Notes under the pieces: model-generated
Databases searched by the model: none
Told to the model about the DNA's origin: nothing
The model's input: only the letters and a program-made list of their open reading frames with translations
DNA from: JANXVY01 sp034408685
Lineage (GTDB): Bacteria; Pseudomonadota; Alphaproteobacteria; Rhizobiales; Hyphomicrobiaceae
DNA: 64,000 bases
Assembly: GCA_034408685.1 (NCBI GenBank)
Contig: JAWXCP010000002.1
Location: forward strand, 3,009-67,008
Direction of reading: 5' to 3'
Shown here: positions 37,139-45,620 of the stretch, piece after piece
Position numbering within the stretch: the stretch's first letter is position 1
Layout: every line of letters begins with the position of its first letter
Translations under genes and position numbers: made by a program

Positions 37139-37630
37139 ATGCCGAGTTGGATCTCTAGTCCCCGCGATTTTTGGACGGGGTTAGTCTACATCGTTGTCGG
37201 GGGCGGCGCCTTGTGGCTCGCCCTCGACTACCGCCTTGGCACGGTGGGCAAAATGGGGCCGGGGTACTTTCCCCAGGTTCTCGCTGTGATGCTGATCGTC
37301 ATCGGCCTGATTTCGCTGGTGCGCTCGGTCATCATCGCAGGCGAGCCGGTGTCACACCTTGCCTGGAAACCGCTCGCGCTCATCACCGGCGCGATTGTCA
37401 CTTACGGGGTCTTGATCCAGGGCGCTGGCCTCGTCGTCGCGCTATTGATGCTCATTTTGATGGGTGCCGCTGCCAGCCGAGAATTTCGTTTCGACGCGAA
37501 GGCGTTGGTCGGCATGGTCCTTCTCGTCAGCCTTTGCGGACTTGTATTCGTCAAAGGACTGGGCTTGCCGCTCAAGCTCATTGGTCCGTGGTTCGCGCCT
37601 GTATTGGGCGCCTTTGGCTTGGCGCCGTGA
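37139..37630 (+). CDS. tctB: Tripartite tricarboxylate transporter small membrane subunit TctB
   Basis: 163 residues with four hydrophobic helices; LWLALDYRLGTVGKMGPGYFPQVLAVML is the family's GPGxFP pattern. 28 bases after tctC, 18 before tctA. TctB is the poorly conserved small membrane subunit; its role is assembly or regulation of TctA. Confidence 0.93.
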   Translation: MPSWISSPRDFWTGLVYIVVGGGALWLALDYRLGTVGKMGPGYFPQVLAVMLIVIGLISLVRSVIIAGEPVSHLAWKPLALITGAIVTYGVLIQGAGLVVALLMLILMGAAASREFRFDAKALVGMVLLVSLCGLVFVKGLGLPLKLIGPWFAPVLGAFGLAP

Positions 37631-37648
37631 GCCAGAAAGTCCCCGTCG

Positions 37649-39157
37649 ATGGAAATCTTCGATAGCCTTGCGCTCGGGTTGACAACCGCTTTGACGCTCA
37701 ACAATTTGCTGTACTGCTTCATCGGCGTTTTTCTCGGCACCGCCATTGGCGTACTGCCAGGACTGGGCCCTGCCGCGACGATCGCAATCCTGCTGCCAGC
37801 CACCTTCGCATTGCCGCCGGTGACATCGCTCATCATGCTGGCCGGGATCTTTTATGGCGCACAGTATGGTGGTTCAACGACGGCCATTCTGGTCAATCTG
37901 CCAGGTGAAACGTCGTCGGTTGTCACCGCGCTCGATGGCTATCAGATGGCCCGGCAAGGCAAGGCTGGCCGAGCACTGGCGACGGCTGCCATCGCATCAT
38001 TCTTTGCCGGTACGGTCTGCACGCTGCTGATCGCGCTGTTTGCCCCGCCGTTGACCGAACTCGCCTTGAAGTTCGGGCCGGCAGAATACTTCTCGCTGAT
38101 GGTACTCGGCCTTGTCGCATCGATCGTACTGGCAAGCGGGTCGATCATTCATGCGCTCGGCATGATCGTGATCGGGCTACTGCTCGGCATCGTTGGAACC
38201 GACGTGAACGCTGGCAGTCAGCGCTTTACGTTTGGCTATCTCGAACTCGCCGACGGTATCAGCTTTGTCGTCGTTGCCATGGGCTTGTTTGGCATTGGCG
38301 AAATTATCGCCAACCTCGAGCACGAAGCCACGCGCGACGTTTCGGTGCGGAAGGTTGAGGGGCTGATGCCCACGCGTGAGGACTGGGGCCGGATGGTCGC
38401 GCCTATCCTGCGCGGCACTGCGCTCGGCTCCGTGCTTGGCATTTTGCCCGGCGGAGGCGCTGCATTGGCGTCATTTGGCGCCTACGCGCTGGAAAAGAAA
38501 GTTTCGCGCAACCGCGCGCAACTCGGCAAAGGCGCGATCGAGGGGGTTGCAGCACCAGAGGCTGCAAACAACGCCGCCGCACAGATGTCGTTCATTCCGA
38601 TGCTGACACTGGGAATACCAGCTAACCCCGTGATGGCGCTGATGATCGGCGCCATGATCATTCAAGGGATCCAGCCTGGTCCCGGCGTGATCAAGGAACA
38701 GCCAGAGCTATTTTGGGGTGTCATCGCGTCGATGTGGATCGGCAATGTCATGTTGCTGATCTTGAACCTGCCGTTGATCGGGCTGTGGGTCCGGATGATC
38801 TCCGTGCCCTACCACTATCTCTATCCGGCAATCCTTTGCTTTTGCTCGATTGGCGTCATCAGCCTGTCAAACTCGCCGTTCGATGTCTACTTGATGGCGA
38901 TGTTTGGCCTGCTGGGATATGTTTTCAAGAAGCTCGATTGTGAGCCTGCGCCGCTGCTGCTCGGCTTCATTCTGGGCCCCATGATGGAAGAGTTCCTGCG
39001 CCGTGCGCTGTTGCTGTCCAAGGGTGACCCGATGGTATTCCTGACGCGGCCGATCAGCTTGACGATGTTGATCCTGGCGGCGGGGCTGCTGATGCTCGTG
39101 CTGCTGCCGTCGTTTAGCAAGACCCGCGAGGTCGCGTTCAAAGAGGAAGTGGGTTGA
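37649..39157 (+). CDS. tctA: Tripartite tricarboxylate transporter large membrane subunit TctA
   Basis: 502 residues, about 11 helices. The hallmark GVLPGLGPAATIAILLP and YGGSTTAILVNLPGE repeat, and the second copy GILPGGGAALASFGAYALEK with APEAANNAAAQ, show the internal two-fold repeat of TctA. Closing gene of a complete tctCBA operon. No TctDE regulator pair is present. Confidence 0.96.
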   Translation: MEIFDSLALGLTTALTLNNLLYCFIGVFLGTAIGVLPGLGPAATIAILLPATFALPPVTSLIMLAGIFYGAQYGGSTTAILVNLPGETSSVVTALDGYQMARQGKAGRALATAAIASFFAGTVCTLLIALFAPPLTELALKFGPAEYFSLMVLGLVASIVLASGSIIHALGMIVIGLLLGIVGTDVNAGSQRFTFGYLELADGISFVVVAMGLFGIGEIIANLEHEATRDVSVRKVEGLMPTREDWGRMVAPILRGTALGSVLGILPGGGAALASFGAYALEKKVSRNRAQLGKGAIEGVAAPEAANNAAAQMSFIPMLTLGIPANPVMALMIGAMIIQGIQPGPGVIKEQPELFWGVIASMWIGNVMLLILNLPLIGLWVRMISVPYHYLYPAILCFCSIGVISLSNSPFDVYLMAMFGLLGYVFKKLDCEPAPLLLGFILGPMMEEFLRRALLLSKGDPMVFLTRPISLTMLILAAGLLMLVLLPSFSKTREVAFKEEVG

Positions 39158-39167
39158 AGCGGCGTGC

Positions 39168-39704
39168 CTACGCGCGCCCAACTGGCAAAGCCCGTGCCGC
39201 GACCGCCTCGTGATTGCGGTATAGCTGCAAGCCGAACGCGGCAAATTCATCGTCCGCTGGCGTCGCGTACGTGGCGGCAACGCCGATCAGCCGCAAAGCA
39301 CCGTTGATCGGCAGCAGTTTTGAGGGACGCGCCTCGCTCGTATGGGCGATAGCTGGCCGCATGGCGAGTTTGCCGTCGATCCAAACGGCAGCCGTCTGAT
39401 GGCCAATGCCGCCGAAATACGCCGTCTCGAGGTAGGCCAGCGCCGTCCCTGTTGAGGCGAGGGCTGCAAACGTCAGATCGGTCGTCGTCAGTTGGGGTGG
39501 CGCTGCATCGGGATGGGCTGGTGCATCGAGCCATTCGCCGGTGCCATTGCAGGCATGGAGAGCGTCGAGCAGGCGATCGTCGACGGTGATCACATATGCT
39601 GGGGCGTCAGCCGTCAGCGCGAAAATCAATGTGCCTGGGACCGTCTCCACGAACGGCCGCAGCGCGCGTTTGGGCCCGGCGAACAAGCGGACGCTGTGGG
39701 ACAT
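39168..39704 (-). CDS. Hypothetical protein, 178 residues
   Basis: Starts at ATG 39704 (MSHSVRLFAGPKRAL), with GAGGCTTTGCAG upstream; GTG at 39728 is an alternative. The core pattern LAYLETAYFGGIGHQTAAVWIDG is that of a widespread but uncharacterised bacterial family that sometimes reads as an immunity- or toxin-associated protein; no neighbour confirms that. No signal or membrane segment. The start region has a short direct repeat, gcctcacgaa twice, at 39712-39731. Confidence 0.6.
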   Translation of the reverse strand: MSHSVRLFAGPKRALRPFVETVPGTLIFALTADAPAYVITVDDRLLDALHACNGTGEWLDAPAHPDAAPPQLTTTDLTFAALASTGTALAYLETAYFGGIGHQTAAVWIDGKLAMRPAIAHTSEARPSKLLPINGALRLIGVAATYATPADDEFAAFGLQLYRNHEAVAARALPVGRA

Positions 39705-39734
39705 CTGCAAAGCCTCACGAAGCCTCACGAATTT

Positions 39735-40445
39735 TTACCAGGCGATCGGCTTGCGGTCGCGGAAGAAGCCACCAGTGGGCCCATTGGCTGGCAGGGTTGC
39801 AAGCCATACCGCCGTATCGGCGCCTTCGACGACCGAACGAGCCGCATCTGGCCCGCCCATGTCGGTTCGAACCCAGCCCGGGCACATGCTGTTGACCTTG
39901 ATGCCGGTCTGATCGCCAACTTCGGCCGCCGTTGTCCGGGTGAGTGCGTTGAGAGCGGCTTTCGACAAGCGGTAGGCTGGCCAGCCGCCGCCCATCTCGG
40001 ACATTTGGCCGAGGCCGGACGACACATTGACGATCCGGCCATAGGTCTGTTCGCGCATCATCGGCATCACGGCGCGGATCAAGCGCGTTGGACCGATGAC
40101 ATTGGTCGCGAACGTCGTCTCGTAAACGGCTGCCTCGGTGCTGGCGACGCGCGCCTCGGGTCCGTCGATCAAGATGCCGGCATTGTTGACCAGGATGTCG
40201 ATCCGACCAAACGGACCCATGGCCTCGGCAATGGCAGCGCGAATGCTCGCTTCGTCGGTGACGTCGAGCGCGACGACGGGTGTCACGAGGCCTTCCCGTT
40301 CGAGAGGTTCGGCGGCGGCCAGCCCTTTATCGCGGTCCCGCGAGCCGATTACGGCGACGATGCCGAGCCGCGCCAATTGCCGGACGATCTCAAGCCCGAT
40401 GCCGCGATTGCCGCCGGTCACCAACGCGACGCGAGTTTCGGTCAT
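39735..40445 (-). CDS. Short-chain dehydrogenase/reductase
   Basis: 236 residues, classical SDR. Nucleotide motif TGGNRGIG at the N-terminus, NNAG in the middle (DILVNNAGI), the Ser of VNVSSGLG and the YRLSK motif (YxxxK), giving the catalytic Ser-Tyr-Lys. Resembles carbonyl reductase-like proteins (VTGGNRGIGLEIVRQLA). ATG 40445 has GGAGACC upstream. The substrate is unknown. It is followed on the same strand by the 178-residue hypothetical 30 bases later, perhaps as an operon. Confidence 0.93.
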   Translation of the reverse strand: MTETRVALVTGGNRGIGLEIVRQLARLGIVAVIGSRDRDKGLAAAEPLEREGLVTPVVALDVTDEASIRAAIAEAMGPFGRIDILVNNAGILIDGPEARVASTEAAVYETTFATNVIGPTRLIRAVMPMMREQTYGRIVNVSSGLGQMSEMGGGWPAYRLSKAALNALTRTTAAEVGDQTGIKVNSMCPGWVRTDMGGPDAARSVVEGADTAVWLATLPANGPTGGFFRDRKPIAW

Positions 40446-40533
40446 AGCGGGGTCTCCACAGATTGCCACGCCGTAACCATGCCGCGACCGAACAGGCCGC
40501 GTCAAGCAAAGGTGGATCGAACGTGCTGACAGG

Positions 40534-40617
40534 CCTCGGAAAAATGCCCGGTCTGCGACAACGGGGGGAGTAATCGCAGACCGGGACTTCGGCGACGCTC
40601 GGGGGAAAATGCGTCGC
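40534..40617 (-). ncRNA. Candidate small RNA with two C-rich-loop hairpins
   Basis: On the minus strand, a first hairpin GCGACGC (40617-40611) / GCGTCGC (40598-40592) closes a 12-base loop with UUUUCCCCCGA; a second, perfect 12-base stem CCCGGTCTGCGA (40585-40574) / TCGCAGACCGGG (40558-40547) closes a 15-base loop with ACUCCCCCCG, then CATTTTTCC, an intrinsic terminator. Both loops expose C-rich runs that can pair with Shine-Dalgarno sequences, like the cuckoo/CcsR-type RNAs of alphaproteobacteria (which have CCUCCUCCC). A possible promoter is TTGATC-N18-GGCTAT (40682-40653). No coding frame explains the pairing. Confidence 0.55.
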
Positions 40618-40652
40618 TTCTGGACGATCTATGGGGTGAGGGGACATCCGCC

Positions 40653-40682
40653 ATAGCCGTTGTCAGTGATCTCTCGGATCAA
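40653..40682 (-). promoter_or_regulatory. Possible promoter of the candidate small RNA
   Basis: On the minus strand TTGATC (40682-40677) and GGCTAT (40658-40653) are 18 bases apart, a poor but plausible sigma-70-like pair located about 35 bases before the first hairpin. A weak match; transcription is unproven. Confidence 0.25.
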
Positions 40683-40760
40683 CTGACGTTTCAACAATGA
40701 CTGACCGGCAAAAAAGTTTCGCTAATCCACCAAAATATTTTCAACTTCGCAAAACGGTTG

Positions 40761-42086
40761 TCAGCGGGCCGCTTGATCGGGGCGCGCGGTGACGCGCCAG
40801 ACCGTGTTTCCGACGTCGTCAGCGACAAGCAAAGCCCCGGAAGCATCGATCGCGACACCGACGGGACGGCCGAACGCTTTCTGGTCGCTGCCTTCGCTGA
40901 CGAAGCCGGTCAACACGTCCTGAGCTGGCGCCGACGGGCGACCGTCCCGGAACGGAACGAACACCACTTTGTACCCGCTGAGCTTGGTGCGGTTCCAGGA
41001 GCCATGCAGGCCGACGAACATGCCGCTGCGGAGGGCCTCTGGTAGTTTCGAGCCGGCGGCAGTTGCTGTCGCGAGGCCGAGGGGCGCCGTATGTCCACCG
41101 AGCGAGTAATCGGGTACGATGGCAGACGCTACGAGTTCAGGGCGCGCAGGGGTGACGCGTGTGTCGACGATTTTCCCCCAGTAGCTGTACGGCCAGCCAT
41201 AGAAACCGCCATCTTTTACCGAAGTCAGATAATCCGGCGGCGTGTCGTCACCAATTTCGTCGCGCTCATTGACGACGGTCCATAGTTCGCCAGTGCTCGG
41301 CTCGAACGCCATACCGTTGGCATTGCGAAGACCGGATGCAAACACCCGGGTTTTCCCACTTGCGATCGTGTGTTCGAGGATGGTGCCTCGCCCGACTTCG
41401 GCGTCCAGACCATTCTCGCCGATATTGCTGCCGGAGCCGACGGTGACGAACAACTTCGATTGATCGGGGCTGACGATCAGATTGCGTGTCCAGTGGTGCC
41501 CGACCGGCAAGTCGATCAACTTGGTGCCCTGGCTGGTGATACGCTGCTGGCCAGCCGTGTAGTCATAACGAACGACGCTGTCGGTGTTGGCGACGTAGAA
41601 ATGCGAACCGACCACAGCCATGCCGAATGGCTGCCGCAGCCCGTCTAAGAACAACGTGCGCGTCTCGACTGTGCCATCGCCGTTCGTATCGCGAAGAAGC
41701 GTTATCCGGTTGGCACTTTCTACGATACCGCCAGCGCGGCGCTGAGCAAAGTTCGACACGATGGCTTTGGGTGCCCAGGAGGCCTTCGGTTGACTGGCCG
41801 CTTCAGCGACCAATACGTCGCCGTTGGGCAATGTCAGCAGCCAGCGTGGGTGCTTCAACTCACTGGCGAAAGCCGTCACCGAAAGTCCAGACGCAGCCAC
41901 TGGCATGCGGCCGTTTGGCCAGCCTGGCGCTGCAACCACGTAGTTCAATGTCGGGATCATCGACGTTTCTGCGGGAGGGATGTTCGGGGCGTTCGGCGGC
42001 AAGGGAGCCTGTTGGGCTAGAGCCGATGTCGACAAGATGGCGAGTATCAATGCCGATTGCGGGAACGGATAGCGTACAGATATCAT
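40761..42086 (-). CDS. PQQ-dependent sugar dehydrogenase-like beta-propeller (sorbosone dehydrogenase type)
   Basis: 441 residues. Signal peptide SALILAILSTSALAQQ; mature protein with six-blade propeller repeats. Pattern NANGMAFEPSTGELWTVVNERDE, DYSLGGHTAPLG and FVGLHGSWNR match the glucose/sorbosone dehydrogenase family; the catalytic His is present in the GHHWTRNLI context. PQQ dependence is a family inference. A periplasmic enzyme oxidising an aldose or other sugar to a lactone. ATG 42086. No cytochrome partner is adjacent. Confidence 0.88.
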   Translation of the reverse strand: MISVRYPFPQSALILAILSTSALAQQAPLPPNAPNIPPAETSMIPTLNYVVAAPGWPNGRMPVAASGLSVTAFASELKHPRWLLTLPNGDVLVAEAASQPKASWAPKAIVSNFAQRRAGGIVESANRITLLRDTNGDGTVETRTLFLDGLRQPFGMAVVGSHFYVANTDSVVRYDYTAGQQRITSQGTKLIDLPVGHHWTRNLIVSPDQSKLFVTVGSGSNIGENGLDAEVGRGTILEHTIASGKTRVFASGLRNANGMAFEPSTGELWTVVNERDEIGDDTPPDYLTSVKDGGFYGWPYSYWGKIVDTRVTPARPELVASAIVPDYSLGGHTAPLGLATATAAGSKLPEALRSGMFVGLHGSWNRTKLSGYKVVFVPFRDGRPSAPAQDVLTGFVSEGSDQKAFGRPVGVAIDASGALLVADDVGNTVWRVTARPDQAAR

Positions 42087-42122
42087 CGGATATATTTCCG
42101 TTTTAAGGGGATCAGTTTCGCT

Positions 42123-42857
42123 CTATTTTCTGAGGTAGAAGACGGTCATGGTGGCGACTTCAATGCCAAGTCTGCGTATAGAAGCGTGGGCGACGGCACT
42201 TCCGTCTGCCTGTAACCAGAAGGTGTCGTGAAACGACATCGTAGTTGTTTCGCCCCCCTGATCAGGAACGTGGCGCACGTAGATCCAGATAAACGAATTG
42301 TCGGTTGTTTTACCGTCGGCAGGGTCGGCTAACGATGTCTCGGAACCGTCGTATGATCCGTCGTCGTTACGCCGAATGATCCAGTTCAACTCATCGATCT
42401 GCCCGTCATCGAAGCGATAGGTTTCTGTCAGCAACAAAATTCCCGTGACTGCATCCACGGTGCCCGTTCCGTCGAGGACAAACTGGCGGAGTAACCCGCC
42501 GAAACGGGTCAGGACGACGCCTGATCCCGAAAACGCGCCGGTGAAGAATTCATCCGGCCGGAAGACACGACCGCTGATTAGCGGCGTTTTCGGTGCGTCA
42601 GCCGGCAACAGCGAGCGGGCGGCGTTGACATGGTCGAGCGCGGTTGGTCTGCCGCCAGCCATGCCCTCGTCATCGGCGACTTGGAGCGCGATTTCATCGG
42701 CTGCCCATTGGTCCAAGACAGCCGACTTTTCAGGGTCACTAAGGCTGTTGTCGATCAGAACGTCGATCGGGTGATCGAATACGGTCTGCGGGCTCGATTT
42801 GGCGGTCGTTGCGGCCGGGGCATCGGGCTCGTTTGACGGCTGGGATTTCCGTTCCAT
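42123..42857 (-). CDS. DUF3833-like domain fused to a rhizobial N-terminal motif
   Basis: 244 residues. Residues about 25-65 (VFDHPIDVLIDNSLSDPEKSAVLDQWAADE) match a motif known mainly from stand-alone rhizobial proteins of 60-90 residues (HP-x-VL-x-(4)-LS-x-EK-x-AIL-x-WASD). The rest is a lipocalin-like beta barrel of DUF3833, with RPDEFFTGAFSGSGVVLTRFGGLLRQF. DUF3833 binds a hydrophobic ligand by family inference. No signal peptide, so it stays in the cytosol unlike most DUF3833 lipoproteins. ATG 42857. Confidence 0.75.
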   Translation of the reverse strand: MERKSQPSNEPDAPAATTAKSSPQTVFDHPIDVLIDNSLSDPEKSAVLDQWAADEIALQVADDEGMAGGRPTALDHVNAARSLLPADAPKTPLISGRVFRPDEFFTGAFSGSGVVLTRFGGLLRQFVLDGTGTVDAVTGILLLTETYRFDDGQIDELNWIIRRNDDGSYDGSETSLADPADGKTTDNSFIWIYVRHVPDQGGETTTMSFHDTFWLQADGSAVAHASIRRLGIEVATMTVFYLRK

Positions 42858-42868
42858 GGAACTCTCTT

Positions 42869-43084
42869 TTACGCTTTAGCGAACTGTCCGGCCGGGCGGC
42901 ACGTTGCGCGCTGAATGTAGTGATTGGGGTGTGTTTGAGCCCACTTGGCTCCTTCGATTTGAGTTGCCATCAGGCATGCCACGACGAGGGTATTGGGTTC
43001 GAGAGGAATGGGTGAAAGCTCGCGGCACGTGGCGCCTTCGACAATCGAGCAGACGACGAACACAAGTTCCAACATGGCGATCAT
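42869..43084 (-). CDS. Short conserved rhizobial protein, 71 residues
   Basis: The frame reads MIAMLELVFVVCSIVEGATC, then RELSPIPLEPNTLVVACLMATQIEGAKWAQTHPNHYIQRATC. A hydrophobic N-terminal segment, Cys residues and the pattern (P)..L..C...A......W...HP...I.R..C make it a member of a small periplasmic or membrane protein family widely seen in Hyphomicrobiales. ATG 43084 or 43075; no strong ribosome site. Same strand as the DUF3833 gene, 11 bases upstream. Function unknown. Confidence 0.65.
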   Translation of the reverse strand: MIAMLELVFVVCSIVEGATCRELSPIPLEPNTLVVACLMATQIEGAKWAQTHPNHYIQRATCRPAGQFAKA

Positions 43085-43355
43085 CCCGCTGGGGGCGGCT
43101 CGTCCAACCAACACAGAAGTGTTGTTGATGATTGCCGCAGGTTACATCGGACGTCGGCCGATTACCCCGGATGTTCGGGGACGACTGCCGCTCGGGGACT
43201 GCTGTCTCGCAGCGACCTCGCACGTGCTAAGAGCGTAACCGCATTGTCAGCGATGGGTTCCCATGCTGCAAAATTCGATGCCGGAACTCTGTCGCGTTTG
43301 GCGCCCAGCGACTGCCATGGCACGGGGGAACGCGCCGGCTTGGTCCACAAACCAA

Positions 43356-43379
43356 AACGGGCACCAGTGGGTGCCCGTT
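43356..43379 (-). terminator. Terminator after the PsiF-like gene
   Basis: Perfect 10-base stem AACGGGCACC (43356-43365) and GGTGCCCGTT (43370-43379) with a 4-base loop; on the minus strand it is followed by TTTTGGTTTG. It is 87 bases past the end of the PsiF-like gene. A second possible gene for this gap was not found. Confidence 0.75.
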
Positions 43380-43465
43380 GCGAATGACTGATTTGATCGA
43401 GGTTGTTCAGACTCAGACGATGGTGCGCGGGCGGAGATCGCGCCGCCGTATACAATCTGTCGTTT

Positions 43466-43768
43466 TCAGTTCTTCTTTGCGGCCGGCGTGACGGCGGGGA
43501 CAGCCGCGGCCTTCTTGGCGTCCTTCATGCACTTGGCGCGGAATTTTTTACGCTCGGCACCTGTGAGCTTGGCTGCGTCGGCGTCAGCCGAGCACTTGAG
43601 CGATTCCGGCGTGCGCTCAGCTTTTGGCGTGATGGCTGGCTTCGGCGCGGCGGGCTTTGCCGCAGCGGCTGGTGCAGTCGACGGCGGGGTCGACTGCTGA
43701 GTCTGGGCCATGGCGGCAGGTGACGCAAGGGCCAGCAAAACAGCGGCAATGACAGAAGGCTTCATCAT
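43466..43768 (-). CDS. PsiF-like repeat protein, secreted
   Basis: 100 residues. Signal peptide AVLLALASPAAMAQ; then a Pro/Ala/Lys-rich linker, then SLKCSADADAAKLTGAERKKFRAKCMKDAKK, a PsiF repeat (phosphate-starvation-inducible protein PsiF) with two Cys. ATG 43768 has TTTGGAGACC upstream. Function unknown; periplasmic. A PsiE-like gene is at 22.5 kb, but the two are not linked. Confidence 0.88.
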   Translation of the reverse strand: MMKPSVIAAVLLALASPAAMAQTQQSTPPSTAPAAAAKPAAPKPAITPKAERTPESLKCSADADAAKLTGAERKKFRAKCMKDAKKAAAVPAVTPAAKKN

Positions 43769-43837
43769 GGTAGGTCTCCAAAAGATAGGGCAGTTGCGCC
43801 CTGACACGATTCCACGCGTCCGCTTACACAAAGCAAG

Positions 43838-44977
43838 ATGAACACACCACAACATCCCCTGTTCGGCTTCTTGGTCCACGCGAAAGACGGCGCTGCCCGC
43901 ACCGGGGCCATAACCACGCCGCGCGGGGTCATACGGACGCCAGCATTCATGCCCGTTGGTACGGTCGGAACGGTCAAGGCGCTCTACCCCGAGCAGGTGC
44001 GTCAGGCCGGCGCCGACATCATTCTCGGCAACACCTACCATCTGATGTTGCGCCCCGGGGCCGAGCGGCTCGCCCGGCTCGGGGGGCTCCACTCGTTCAT
44101 GCGCTGGGACGGACCGATCCTGACCGATAGTGGCGGCTTCCAGGTGATGAGCCTGTCCGGTTTGCGAAAGCTGACCGAGGACGGTGTGGCATTCCAGTCG
44201 CATTTCGACGGCTCGAAGCACATGCTGACGCCCGAACGCTCGATCGAAATCCAGTGCCTGATCGGTGCCGACATCCAGATGCAGCTCGACGAGTGCATCG
44301 AACTCCCATCAGAGCGGGCAGAGATCGAGCGGGCGATGCAACTCTCCGTGCGCTGGGCCGAGCGATCGAAGCGCGCGTTCGAGCAGTACGGCAAGCCGGG
44401 GCAAGCGCTGTTCGCGATCGTTCAGGGCGGTACCGACCTCGCATTGCGGCAGGCCTCCGCCGAGGCGCTCGTGGCGTTGGACTTTCCTGGCTACGCCGTC
44501 GGTGGGCTTGCGGTCGGTGAAGGTCACGAGGCGATGGTCGCAACGATTGCCGGGACGGTGCCCCATCTTCCGTCGCATAAGCCGCGCTATCTGATGGGCG
44601 TAGGCACCCCGCTCGACCTGATCGAGGCGGTGGCGCGCGGGATCGACATGTTCGATTGCGTGATGCCGACCCGCAACGGGCGGCACGGCACGGCGTTCAC
44701 ATGGGGCGGGCGGCTCAACCTGCGCAATGCGCAGTTCGCCGAAGATCTATCGCCGATCGACGAGCGGTCGACGTGTCCAGCCGCGCTGAAGTATTCGCGC
44801 GCCTACGCGCACCATCTCATTCGCAGCGAAGAACTGCTGGGGTCGATGATCCTGACGTGGATTAATACGACCTTCTACCAAGAGCTGATGGCGGCGATGC
44901 GGGCTGCGATCGCCGATGGCCGCTTTGACAGCTGGCGTGCCGAGACCAAGGCACAGCTTGGGTATCTCGCAACGTGA
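43838..44977 (+). CDS. tgt: tRNA-guanine transglycosylase with degenerate zinc site
   Basis: 379 residues. Exchanges guanine for preQ1 at the wobble base of GUN tRNAs. Catalytic motifs are kept: DSGGFQVMSLSG (D97), QGGTDLALR, GGLAVGEG, and DCVMPTRNGRHGTAF (D273, the nucleophile). The C-terminal zinc set CxCxxC-x25-H is degraded: the family DPxCDCPTC reads DERSTCPAAL, so residue 311 is Ser, 313 Cys, 316 Ala, and the His is Ile at 342 (TWINTTF). Only one of four ligands remains although the flanking sequence aligns without gaps. ATG 43838. Confidence 0.95.
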   Translation: MNTPQHPLFGFLVHAKDGAARTGAITTPRGVIRTPAFMPVGTVGTVKALYPEQVRQAGADIILGNTYHLMLRPGAERLARLGGLHSFMRWDGPILTDSGGFQVMSLSGLRKLTEDGVAFQSHFDGSKHMLTPERSIEIQCLIGADIQMQLDECIELPSERAEIERAMQLSVRWAERSKRAFEQYGKPGQALFAIVQGGTDLALRQASAEALVALDFPGYAVGGLAVGEGHEAMVATIAGTVPHLPSHKPRYLMGVGTPLDLIEAVARGIDMFDCVMPTRNGRHGTAFTWGGRLNLRNAQFAEDLSPIDERSTCPAALKYSRAYAHHLIRSEELLGSMILTWINTTFYQELMAAMRAAIADGRFDSWRAETKAQLGYLAT

Positions 44978-44980
44978 GAC

Positions 44981-45556
44981 TTATCTTGAGCCTTGGAACG
45001 CCAAACGGCGATCTTCGCGGCGCGTGCCGGGCGGCTTAGGCTCGGCGCAGGTCAGATACAGTTGCGCAATGGTCGACGCGACCAGCAGAACCATCAACAA
45101 ATCAACCGCGTCCATCGGACGGGCCCTGACAGCCATCATCGCGACGATCAGCGACGCCAGCGCCAGCCCACCGAGCCGCATCGAACGCTGTCCTTCCTGG
45201 GCGCCAATAGCGCGCACGGCGTATTCGCGCGCCATGCTTTGGCTCCAGCCACGTTCAGCATCCCGCTGATAGCGCTTGATCATCGGGATCAGCGCACTCA
45301 CTGTAATCGTGCCGAAGATCAACATGATCCCAGCGACCAAAGGCGAGCGCATCACCAGCATGGCGCCTATGGCGGCGAGGGTGCAGGCGATGGTCGCGGA
45401 GGCCGAGTGAGACAACAATCCTGGCATTGTATGCTCGTGTTCCTCCTGCAACCAGGAGGCCACCCGGTTCGTCTGAGTTACGAGGAACGCGTCGAGGTGA
45501 GATAGCATTGGAGCGCCTGTCACTGAGCCCAGCAAGATATCTTTAACCATAGGCAT
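44981..45556 (-). CDS. Membrane protein, hypothetical
   Basis: 191 residues from ATG 45556 (MPMVKDILLG), with ATG 45550 as an alternative. Four hydrophobic segments: two near TIACTLAAIGAMLVM and AGIMLIFGTITVSALIPMI, and two near GGLALASLIVAMMAV and VDLLMVLLVASTIAQLYL. The hydrophilic loops are Arg/Glu-rich. Family not recognised. Its 3' end is 4 bases from the tgt stop. Confidence 0.65.
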   Translation of the reverse strand: MPMVKDILLGSVTGAPMLSHLDAFLVTQTNRVASWLQEEHEHTMPGLLSHSASATIACTLAAIGAMLVMRSPLVAGIMLIFGTITVSALIPMIKRYQRDAERGWSQSMAREYAVRAIGAQEGQRSMRLGGLALASLIVAMMAVRARPMDAVDLLMVLLVASTIAQLYLTCAEPKPPGTRREDRRLAFQGSR

Positions 45557-45620
45557 GGGGGTGCGGCGAGGCAATGGCAGCGGCCGCAAACCGACTGCTA
45601 ACTTGGTGTCAGGGTTAATC

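Noticed and set aside
43162..43455. 97-residue minus-strand open frame
   Set aside because: Overlaps the PsiF-like terminator hairpin, has no ribosome site and a random-looking composition.
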